Assembly: GCF_000189635.1 (NCBI RefSeq) | Contig: NW_002476569.1 | Location: forward strand, 312,727-376,726 | Direction of reading: 5' to 3' | Length of the DNA stretch: 64,000 nt | From: Tetrahymena thermophila SB210 | Taxonomy: Eukaryota > Ciliophora > Oligohymenophorea > Hymenostomatida > Tetrahymenidae | Shown here: positions 50,101-62,100 of the stretch, piece by piece | Layout of the letters: the number at the start of each line of letters is the position of its first letter | Position numbering within the stretch: position 1 is the stretch's first letter | The notes under the pieces: generated by a model | The model's input: only the letters and a program-made list of their open reading frames with translations | What the model was told of the DNA's origin: nothing | Databases searched by the model: none | Translations under genes and position numbers: made by a program

Positions 50101-53100
50101 TGTACCTGGAGTTCCTATAATATTTATATTACTAAATTTAAAGGCTTGCATATTTTTATCATATTTTGCAAAAAGATCTCCACTTAGAGAATATGAGGAT
50201 AAATCTTTGGTTTCTGGATCAAAATTAACATTAACTTAATATGTATTGTAATCATCTGAAGTGATTGGATAAATTAATTCATTTTTATTATTCAGTAACA
50301 CAAATTAAATCTCAGATATATTAGCTCCACTCCTGAAATTGTTTATTACTATTTAGTCCTTTCGTACTACCCCATTATTAAACTATATAAATTAATCAAA
50401 ATTCTTTACTCTCATCTGTGAAGGATATGAAATATCATCTTTTCCATATATCAAAATAGTATTATTAGTGATTATGTTGCTTTCTTAAGTGTCTATAGAT
50501 AAATTTTATTGATAAATACCTCCTCCAATACTAGCTTTGTTGTTAATTATTTTTGAATCCTTCATTTTGATACTTTAATAAGCAGAATTTAAAATTTAAG
50601 AATCTACATATAGAGAACCTCCTTTTGTATTACAAGAATTTCCAATAAAGGTTGTTTTGTCTATGATCATAGAGAATTTCTGATTTAATTAAAAAAATAA
50701 ATGATAAAATGCAAATATGATATAACTCATAAGATTACATCATTTTAAAGAGCATTTAAATATAAAGCTCCTCCATCATTTTAAGAAAAGCAATTTTAAA
50801 ATTAAGTATTTGATATTTTGTTGTTATCATCAATTCCTTAAATGAATAATGCGCCGCCAAAAGTAGACTATATTTATATTTTTTAAAAACATTGTTAATT
50901 TGAAATTAGGTTTATTTTAATCATTTATAAAAGTTAAAAAAATTTTTTTATAAATAAAATGTTAATAAATATAATATAATATGGTTTAATTACTCATTAA
51001 TTAAGGGACCGCTTATATTGAGGGCCAATAAATAAAGGGTACAAAATAAGCCTCCAAATAGTTGGAGGGTTCCCTTAATTAATGAGAAGTTATAGTATTT
51101 GAAAAATATTTACTTGAATTTCTTTAAAAACTGTGCTATCAATATTAAATGTACCTTTTGAAACTTAAATAGCTCCACCATTACAGTTAGAATTACATAT
51201 AATATTAGAGAAAAGGCTATCTTAGCTTATAGTTAATATTGATTCTGATACTATAATCAAAGAAGATGAGGATATTTAAGGTATTTTATAAATATCTTAT
51301 TAAATTAATCTTTTTTCAGATAGTTTTTAGCTAATGTTTTTAAATATTATCTAAGAAAGCTCTAATTAGCTTTAGATTGAATAAATTACACTTGTTGTAA
51401 ATGAAGAATTTAGTAAGTATGTATTACTTATTTATATTAAAGAATTTTAAGAGCTGATTAATAAAGGAAAAGTTGCTGATGGAGATTCAATTTACAGGTT
51501 TGTAAAATTGCATTTATCAATACTTAAATTTGAATTTTATAAATTAGCTAGTGTTGATTGCTAAGAAAGACCTGTTTTATTCATATAAGAACTATAAGAC
51601 AAATGGTTTGAGCTGAATTACTCTGATAAAATTTATTTTATGTCTTAAAATAATATATCAGTATTTACTACATCAATGAAGTAGCTATCTGAAACTCCCT
51701 TTACATTATTAATATATCCTCCTTAAAATTAAATAGTATTTCTCTTCTTTTATTGTTGTTTAGTATATTTTCTATTTAAAAAATGAATTTAGTTTAAATT
51801 TAAAAAAATTATCATTCTTAATAAAGTTCATTTAAATTATAAAATTGAGTTTTAAAAATTATTTATTTTAAATTGTTTTTTATAATTTAATTTTTTCCTA
51901 ATTTGAAATATTTTTTAAACGAAATTAATTTACTGTTATGCTAGAGTTGAAGCATTACCCATTAAAGTATACAAATTTCTGAATTGACAATTGTCACAAT
52001 TAAGATTAAGAATCTAGCCTCCATCATCTATGAAAATAGCACTACCATCTAATGAAGAGTACCCTTCACTAAATAGAGCATTAGTTAAATTAAGGTTTAA
52101 TTGATCACCAAAACAGGTTAAATAAAGAAAACCACCTTTAGATGCTGTAGCTCTAGAGAAATTACTATTCAAAATAGTTATATTATGAGCCTTAGCATTT
52201 ATCATACTTCCTTAAGAGTTGAATAAAGACAAAGACTAATCATCTGTAAAAGTAGAATTATTAAAAGTGACATTCTCTATAATTAATTCATGAGTCTAAA
52301 TATAGGTAAAACCATATAAGGAGTTACTGTAAGAATCCAAAAATTAAGAATTTGTAATAATTATTAAACCAACATAATTTATAAAATATAATGCTGTACT
52401 TGAGAAGGTTAGTGTGTAATCTACACTCTTCAAAAATATATTCTAAAATATACAATTGTCTAATTCCACCTAGATTTAATACCAACTAACTATCTACAAA
52501 GGTATAGCTTAAGTATTTACATCGTTTTAATATAAATATAAATCACTAAAAAAGCCATCTGTTATTGTAACATTTGCATATTAAATATCATTATTTAATA
52601 TAGATATCAGGTTTGTATCTTGAGCCTTTTTCTTAATAATTTAAATTTATGATAAATTAGCTGATTATACTTCTTTCATTTGTAAGCAACCTGCTGTTGT
52701 TTTGTTAGGAATTTGATTAATATAATTATCATCATTTACACAAGAAAATCCATTGATAAAGACTTAGTTTGCTTTCTCTATTAACCCAAGCTAAATGTCA
52801 AAATGATCAGTTAAAGAGGTATTTTATATCTAAAAATTGGCAATTTTACTAGTTTAAAAGTATTAAGCAATATTTAAATCTTATGCGCTTTGCTAAGATA
52901 ACTAGTTATTTATAAACTAAACATTATTTAAAATCAGTTCATGAGAAGGGGATTATCTCATTGAATAAAATGCATCAAAAAATATGTAAGTAGTTCTTGC
53001 TTAAAAAGTATTATTTTAAACTAATATATTGCTAAATGAGAAAATTTGATTGGGTTGAGTTAGAGTTGTAACAGTTGAAAAAATTGATTTCTTGCAAAAT

Positions 53101-56100
53101 TAATTATTTTTTATAAGTACACCATCAGCTGTGTATAATCCAGCAGAGAAAAGAACAGATGTAGTATCTTCTTCTATTTAGTTATTGTTAATAGAGCAAA
53201 TATTATTTGAAATAGTAAGATTAGCTATCTTAGCTTGAATATTAGATTATTATTATAAAAAGCTAAATGTTTAACCCAAAGTAGAATTAATTATTGAAAC
53301 GTTAAATAATTCAATCTATTTATTATTAAATCAAAATAATTTTAAAACAATGAATTATAATACTATATAAAATTAATTACCTAATTAGAATTAAAAGTAC
53401 TGATAATGAATAAGTGATTTGTGAAATCTTCTTTTACTATTTCATATTTCTAAACTTACAATTAGGTTTATTCAATTAATATTGATTAACAACTCTTAGT
53501 AAAAGATGTTGAAATTAGATTAAATTATTAGATATTATTAATGATTACTCCTTGTTATATATTTTTAAATATCAATCCACAATTTGTTGATATAGTGTCC
53601 AATCCATAATATATTGCAATATCTTGCAATTTAATTTAGTAATAATTCTACAAATTCAAAGTGTTTTGGTATTATAAACTTGCATAAATCGCAGGTTAGC
53701 TACTCTAAAATGTCAATGAGATAATTTTGTTGAAATAAAAATTCATCAAATTTGGATTTAAATTCAAAAAGTAACCTGGTTAAATAGAAAAGTTTACACC
53801 CATATTTGACACTCCATTTATTATTTTTTGGTAATATTAAGCCTAATTTAATATTTAAATAAATTAGTATTTAACTAGATTTATTCTTTGAATTTAGAGG
53901 CACAAATTTACAAAAATATTTTACTTTAAAAAAAAATATTTGAAAATAATACAAAAAAAAATAAGTAAATGAAAAAAAAATAAATATTTAAGAGTAGATA
54001 TAAAAAAAAGTATACTTTCATCATGGCAGTAAGAAAACTCTGAGATGTTGTAAATGGTTTGCTTTCTGAACCAGTACCATATAACCCATTTATATCATAT
54101 TGATTAGTTGCATTAAAGTAATACTTTTAAGTACATTAAGTACAGAGACTAGAATCAGACAAGCAATCTTAGATTGAGTAAAAAATATTACCCATACTAT
54201 ATTAAACCCAAATTGTGTAATCGTTAAGCATGTCTATGTATATAAGTTTATCATAAATTTCTTTTTATTGTATCTGCAAAAAGTAGTCAAACTAAAGAGA
54301 ATTTGTATTAAATTTGTAGATAAAAGCAATTCCTTAATTATAATCCCCTATTGCTACTAATTATGGTTTTGAAAAAGTTTTCAAAGCCAAAGGTTAGCTA
54401 CTTAAAGTTAATAACTATTAATAATTTCCGGTTTAAAGATCAAATGAGTAAACATTATTATCATCACAAGAAATTATCAAAATTTTTGAATTTCCATAGT
54501 AAAAAATTTCTCCAATTTTAGAATTCTTGCATATATCTATCAGTTAAATTAAGATTTTAAAATTAAATTACTTTAGAATTTAAAACATCTAAAAAAATAA
54601 AAAATAATAAAAATAAGACACTGTAAAACCTCAAACTTTGATTCTTTGATTAAATAAAGGAATGAATTTTTTAAATTAAGGAAACTCAGTTTTTTACTTC
54701 AAATGTTATTTTAGTAGGAATTTAATTAAATTGAAACAAATTACAGTAAATAAATAAAAAAAGTTATTGAAAAGATATTTTAAAACTATTTATTTAATAA
54801 AATGTAGGTAAATATTAAAAAGTAAGTTAATTATAAATTAATATAAATTACTGAATATTTTAGAGTTTTTAAACAGTATATTTGGCATGCTTAAATCCCA
54901 TGAATATATTGTACCTTAATTATCTACTCCTATTAACTCTAAATTGTTAGCATTCTCTAAGGATGCAATTGCAAATGCTGTTTAAATTGACCGGACATCA
55001 GATTAATCAGATGTTAGATTATACCTCTCTGTCGTAGATAAACAATTGATTAATTGGAAAAGATAGTTTTCTGTATTAGCTTTAGCAGGAAAAGCTAATG
55101 CTACCCAAAATATTCCATTTAAATAATAAGGATCTAAATTTTAATTAACATTTAACCAACTTAATCCAAATGAAGATGTAATGTTAGTAACCTTTTTATA
55201 AGTAAAAATATTTGTATTTAAGCAAGATGTATATGAATAAAAACATTTATTACGTATGTTGTTTGATTAAGTGGGTAAATAGGAAATATTTAGATTATGC
55301 TTTGCAGAATGTTTCCATTTGTGTTGGCGCTTTTATGAAAATACCAATCAAAAATATTTTTTATTTAATAAAAATTTCCATAATTTTAGATCCCACTGTA
55401 ACTTAATGTAGATTTTTATGTATTAGAATCATAATTTCCAAAGTAACCTCTTTAATAAAGTAATACTTTATTTGATTAAATAAAAACAAATCTATCAGTT
55501 TAGCCTGACTATTATCTAATAAATCTCCTACTTAAATAGCTACCATAAAAATCTTATAAATTTTAAATTAGTAAATTTATTATTTATTTTATTAAAAATA
55601 TTTTTATCTTACATAGATTGAACGTCAACTAAAATGATTAATAGTTAAAGATACTCACATAATAACTGGAAGATATTAAGAAAATTGTGCTTTCTTCTAT
55701 TTAATTCCATTTTGCTTAACTTAAAATTGTTAATGAGCCACCAAGTTAAAGTTAGATAGTAGAAAAATCACTATTAAACTGCAAATAAGCATAGTATGCA
55801 ATATTATGTATTCCTAACCAAAGAGTGGGATATGTATAACCATTTTTGTTATAGTAAACAAATTTTACGCTTAAAATTGCATCAGTTGTCTTATACCCAT
55901 TCAATGCTTTAAGTTTATAAATAAGTATTCATAAAAAAAATAAAAAATTTTATGTTAATTGTGTATTTAATTAAGTAAGCAATCAATAAATTGTTTAATA
56001 AATTACACATTTTTAAAAGAGTTTTGTAAAGTCCCTTTTTGATATCAATTATTTTTACTGCTATAATCTCTAATGATTTTCCAGCAATAAATATGATATC

Positions 56101-56990
56101 TTGAGTTGGATGTTTTGTGAAACATCTTTTCGTATCATTTTTTTAGACAACTTATGCTTTTTATATTTATAAAAATTTTGATTCTACTTTTATTAATTAA
56201 TATTAAGAAAATAAATTACAATCTGGAATATACCCATAAAATTAATAGCTAAGTAATTATAGATCTATTCCCCAAGTAATTAAACCCATATCATTTATGG
56301 TTAATATTATATTATCGCCGCTGCTAAGTGTATATATATTGGAATAGTATTGTTAAGGATTAGAATTATCTGGAAAGGTTTGAAGTTAATTTGTGTTATC
56401 CATAACTTAAACTATTTTTTATTTTACGAAGTCAAATATATTCAATATATTAAAACCTTTAGTAAGGATAATCAAGTTTGTATTTTTTATAATCTGAATA
56501 GACTACAACAAGGGAATAGAAAAAGTACTAATAACATTTAGAGTATAAGGATCTGCAAAGATAAGATTACCAAAATTTGCAACTACGATTTAGTCAGTTG
56601 CAGGGTTATATTAAAAGTCTAATATGAAATAATCAGCTATTAATTAGTTAATTTTAATTTAGTTAGGAAGTAAAAATAATTATTTTACCCTTAATAACAT
56701 TGATGATTTCTCCAGAACTGGATGACATGTCATTGTAATAAACTATACTTGAATCTTAATTAACAGAATTTATTGTATTAATTAAGAGTAAATTAGTTTA
56801 TGGTAATCTAAGAAAGTTTCTTACAGTAAAACCTTAAGTATTCTAAGGATCTAGTAAAGATTGTTAAAATAAGCTTTAAAAAGTAAATAATAAGTTATTA
56901 AAAATTACTTTGGTATACTTGCAAAAGAGGACATTGCTATCCAAAAATAAAATTTAAGATAGATATTAAACCTAGCAATAAGTATTTCAT
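47168..56990 (-). CDS. Giant multi-domain membrane protein, copy C (2638 aa, 17 exons)
   Basis: Exons 5' to 3': 56909-56990, 56689-56850, 56220-56636, 56007-56156, 55655-55906, 55254-55552, 54852-55191, 54016-54536, 53381-53842, 51934-53315, 51114-51771, 50739-50867, 49711-50679, 49217-49655, 47897-48967, 47567-47830, 47168-47487. Total 7917 nt; only exon 14 (6 nt shorter) and exon 16 (3 nt shorter) differ in length from copy A. Signal peptide about residues 1-17 (MKYLLLGLISILNFIFG). A second ATG at 56934 looks like a start but leads into a frameshift; with the signal-peptide exon and intron 1 (56851-56908) the frame is intact. Domains and membrane segments are as in copy A. No sign of decay was seen at any splice site. 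Confidence 0.87.
50993..51086. mobile_element. Palindromic MITE-like element in intron 11 of copy C
   Basis: 94 bp with terminal inverted repeats: CTCATTAATTAAGGGA at the left end and TCCCTTAATTAATGAG at the right, a perfect 16-bp match, extending to 18 bp with one mismatch. Inside is a second hairpin (cctcc-aaatagtt-ggagg). It lies in intron 11 (50868-51113). Copy D lacks it, so it entered after the D lineage split from A, B and C. Confidence 0.65.
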
Positions 56991-59122
56991 ATTAATTATT
57001 AATATTTATTTATATTTGTTTAATTAATTAATTTTTTTTAAATAATTTATTTTGGTTTTTTTAGATACGCAAATGTATTTTTAAATGATGCTTATCTCTA
57101 TTATTTTATAATCATTATTAAGATTACATAAATGTATTTTTAATTTCATTAAATATCATTTAATACTAAACTATTTAATAATGTAAAAACCATCAAAAGT
57201 GAAAAACAGTAAAGCAATATATTTCTGCTGATAAATCATTTTAAGTAACTAATTTTTTTTTTTTATCAGTAAAATACTAAATTTACAAAAAAATTATATT
57301 TTTGGCATATTTTATTTAAATTTGAGTGGATCTGATTATTCGAGTGGAATAAAATTTATTTTAAACATATATATACACTTTAATATATGTTTGAAATGTG
57401 TAAGAAAAACTTATTTTTAAAAAAATGTTTATTTTTTTAATTTCATAATTGATTTATATAGGGATAAATATGGTGCATTGCGCGAACTGCCTATTTTATA
57501 ATATATAATAAATCGGTAACACTCATTGATAAAATAAATTATAATTAAAAGGAAATTATTTTTTTTTCAAGTATTTATGATAATATTTAATTTATATATT
57601 AAAAAGATTTGATTTTTTCTAAGTATCCTCATTCACTGTTAATATCATATATTGGTTTATTTGGAATTAGATTTTATTCCTCACTTCTTGATTTATTATT
57701 AAGACATTTCATAAATTTTATATGAGTTACTTATTTAGGGCAAGTAAAAACAATTAAAATTGCATGCATTTTATTTACCTACTAGACCATTTTCTATTCT
57801 ATTCTTGATAAAGCAATTATTTAATATATTCTAAGGTAATTAAATAGAAATCTAATACTGATTATATTTTTTGAAATTATTATAAGTTAAATGTAAAAAA
57901 ATCAATAAAAATTTAAAGTAAAAAGTTTTTAATTTATATAATAAATAGCATATTGACTGATATAATTAATATTAAAATTCTATTCTAAACTTGATACATA
58001 TAAAGAAAACTTAGTCAATATTTTTTTTGCTCTTTTATATATATATGTAACATTTTTTACTTTAGTTGAATTATAAGCTAAAAATTAATTTACTAGACAA
58101 ATATGAAGGCCTTTAAAAAAAAATTAATTCATTAATAAATAATGTTGAGGAAATTAATTACTAATTTAAGGTTAATAACATATTATCCAAAAAAAAAAAA
58201 TTTACTGAATTGAATTTTTATTAAATTAAACATTTTCATAAAAAAAGTAAACTTCATTACATTATATGAAAATATATTAATTTAGTTATAAAATACTTAG
58301 TTTTTTGCACCAGGATAAGTTAAGTTTCATTTTATCTTCAAATTACTTTCATAGTAAAAATTTAGTTAGATTTTTTTTAAAGTATGAATGTCAAAGCTGA
58401 TCAAAATTTTGAATTTGTATTTTTAATAATTATTAATTTCAAATAGCAATGTTTGATTTTGTATCAAAAAAGCAAGCAATGTTGATAAGTTAAAAAAAAG
58501 TACAGATTATTTATTTATTATTTTTTATCTATTCAAAAATAAATAAGTTTACAAACTAAAAAAAACAATCTTAATTCTACTTTAACTTAAATGAAAGCAA
58601 TAAACTAAAGCTATTTTTAGCGAAAAATAAAAATATTTTACAATATCAAAAACCACGTATTAAAAAACAGGAATTATTTTTACTTTATAGTACTTTCAGG
58701 TTTTAAATCCTGACAATATCCTAATGTAAGAGTTTAATACTTGAAATTATTATAACTAAATTAGATTATTAAATAAAGAAATTAATATAATATTAAATAA
58801 ATTTATATATTAGTATTTTATATATATTTATGTATTTTGTATGTAGTTTATAATTATTTAAATAAATTTTAATTTTGAGAGATATAAAATCTCTTAAAAA
58901 TAATATTTATAATTAAATAAATGAATAATATTTATTAATATATTAAATTTTTAATCAACACCATAAATTTTAAATTTATTTTTAAAAATATTAATTTTTA
59001 TAATACTCTAATAAAATGATGCCATAAGTCCATCATTCCAAATAATTTTAAAATATCAAATAAATATAAAAAAATAATACAATGAATACTTTTAAATATA
59101 CTATTCAATATTTTATTATTAA
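56991..59122. promoter_or_regulatory. Spacer C/D: presumed promoter of copy C and 3' flank of copy D
   Basis: No gene recognised. About 57617-58460 is the upstream block shared with copies A and B. About 58553-58766 matches 46190-46400 in spacer B/C. The part after about 58770 has no visible partner and is extremely AT-rich. Confidence 0.55.
58553..58766. repeat. Conserved non-coding block, copy 2
   Basis: Partner of 46190-46400, in the spacer upstream of copy C as opposed to copy B. See that entry for the match. Confidence 0.7.
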
Positions 59123-62100
59123 TCAATTTTTATTTTATAAATAAGTGACATTTTTATCTCCTTCATGCATGTCCAACTCTATTTGCTCATGATCAATAGG
59201 TTCACTTTCTTCAGACTTGCTATGACTGGAATCACTGTAGTTTTGTTGAGTATTTGGAATAATATCTTTAGAATCTCCCTCGTAATTTATCTGATCTAGC
59301 TTATTATCATTCGAGCTAGGTTTATTTTCAATTTATAATTGATTAAAATTTTATTCAGGATTTTTTCTTTATTTAAGATTAAAAAGCCTAGCATTTGAAT
59401 CAAAATTGATATTCCTATTTGTGAATTCTTCTTTTGTTTCTAAATTTAAAAATTAAAATTAGTTTTAATAAAGAGCTTTAAATTTAATTTAATTACCTTG
59501 GTAAGTATAGTTATTATCTAATTTAAGCATTTCAATTTCATTGACGTTATTGGTATCAGAAATTTTTAATTACTCTACTGTGTTTCTGTAATTAATTTAT
59601 GGTGAGATTTCAATAGATATTTCTTTCTAATTTAAGCTATCTCGCTAACTTTTTTATTGCAAATTTTACTTGACCTCTAACTATTTATCTGGCTGTTGAT
59701 TTTCTTATTGTTTATCTTTATCCACTAAATGTATTTCTTCATCTTCGTGTTCTCCAAAGATGTGTTTATAAGATTCAACTAAAATATAAAAAAATTAGTT
59801 TAAATAATTTGTAAAATTTAATAAAATAAATACCTATTTGCATTTAAATAATATTTAAGAAAATCTTCTTCTTTTCTTATGGTTTAAGAGCTAAAATTTT
59901 CTTGAATAAAGCTTAATATTTTTGTTTTACTTCAGGCTTCATTTGCTTTTTCTATTGCTCTTTCTTCTTATATCTCTTAAAGAAGGATATTTTCTTTGAA
60001 AGAGCTTCAACTATTGTTTCTATTGCTGCCTTGATCTTTGGAATATAACCACTAATTATTTTGCCTAAGATCTTAAAAATGAACCATAAATTGATTATTA
60101 CAATCAGTGCTAATGAGGTGTACACGAAATAGAAGAACTAATTGTCATACATAAATAAGCCCAAAAGAACTGTCAAAGCGCATACATTTGTTGAATTAAC
60201 ATCAATTTCATTTATATCTGACTCTTAATAAGGATGAATCATCATAGAAAGAATTCCGTAAGCAGTGATAACAATAAAAACAAGGATACCTTTTGTGACA
60301 ATACTTTAAGAGTAAAAATTTAAAGCTAAAATAATAGCTAATTTCTCAGCCATTTTGACAAATTCCCAATAAAATGCGTAATTTTAATATTCTTTGTATA
60401 AAAATCCATATTTCAATTTAATTTCGATAGATTCTAAGTTTTCTTTGTTTCTTCTAAGCAAAAAGAATAATATACCAGGTAGTATAAACACCCATACTAA
60501 TAACATAGGAACAACAAGTGATAAGGCATATAAGTAGTGCTAACTAGTATAACACACAAACGAAACATTAGACAAAATATATTTAGTGTCACCAATTTAT
60601 CTGCAGGAAAGAAGAGCAATAATTTAAGCAACTAGGTCAGGTTGAATGTAAATAATTAAAAACATAATAGCAGTAGTTAAAATATACCAAGGAAATTGCT
60701 ACTTCTCCTACTTGCTCTTTTTACATTTTTTCACTAAATAATAAATCAGCATACAGGTTAAGAATAAAATCATATAGACAACTGGAATCATTAGAGAAAA
60801 TAAAAGTCTAAGATATATAATTGGCATACTTGCATTTAATTCTTCCAAAGCACAGTCAAGAGAATTCATAGTTTACTTTAGAGGCTATCCTACTGATTAA
60901 GGAAACTCAAAAATACCTTTTAATTAATTATTTTTATTTAAATAGTGAAAAATATATCAAATAAACTTGATAAAGTTAAAAGTAATCCATAAATAAAATT
61001 AAATTATAAAAAGAGAATAGAAACAAAAATTATTTTTAAAATGAAAATATTAATTGAAAAGAAATAGTTTAGAAAATTCAAAAATGTAAAATAAAAAATA
61101 TTTATTTACCTGAAGGAATTGAAAGGTTAAAAGTTGCTATCGATCCAACAATTTGAACATAGTTAGTTAACATTTTGATGAAAATTCCAGACTTGTCTTC
61201 ATCAGTTTTAAATTGCATGCCTATACTCTTTTAGGATGGGATTTATGGGATTGATGTCCTAGTTGGATATTTGTTATCTATTTAACTAAAAGAAAATCTG
61301 TTTTTTTAAGTCATAAAATTTTGTCTTTTTTCTTTGCTAGTTAGGCTTACAGTTTTTCTTCTCATCATCATGTGCTTTTAAATAGTCAAAACAGCTACTT
61401 TTTCTCTTAAAACATCAACATCTCCCTTTATTGCTAAACACATAGAAACTAATGTCCAAACAGTCATTAAGACAACTATCCAAACATTTCCTTTAATCTA
61501 ATCACATCTTGTACATGAATATTTTGCTGATTTTGCATAAGGTTTACCCCAGTGCTCTCCATGAATCTTTAAAAATAAAAAGTTTTAAAATTAATATACA
61601 ACTATTTATATAAATTACATCGCATTCTTCACAAAGTGCTCCTATGTGACCTTCGTAGCAAATATTGTTACCAAAACTACCGCCAACACAGTTATCAGGT
61701 AGATTAGAGCAATCAATTATTATGTTACTGATGTTAGTTTTTCTCCAATACCCTGCATTTGCAACAACATTTGTTCCTCCGTTGCAAGTAGCTCCTTGTG
61801 GGCATTCTTAGCAATTTGAAACATCAAAAGAATAATAATTTACAGGACAAATTTAGCACTATGTTACCTGATCTAGCTTTGCAATTTATTCTCCAGGGCC
61901 GCACAGTCTAAACTGAATAAGAATATTGAAAGTGTAATTTTAAATGAATGTTTATGTATTTTAGTCTAATGTGTAAATCTATTTAGAAGTAAATTAAATA
62001 TTAGCTGATGAACCTGGTAAACCTGTAATGCTAATATTATCAAATTTGAAAGCTTTGAGCAGAGGATCATATTTTGCGAAAATATTTTCACTGACTGAAT

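Noticed and set aside
55212..56541. Small + strand frames opposite giant copy C (also 30091-30282 opposite A, 44958-45155 in spacer)
   Set aside because: Antisense or spacer chance frames without conservation at the matching positions of the other copies.
56850..56934. Frameshift or pseudogene status of giant copy C
   Set aside because: The shift only appears if the inner ATG at 56934 is used. With the upstream signal-peptide exon and intron 1, the frame is intact and matches copies A and B.
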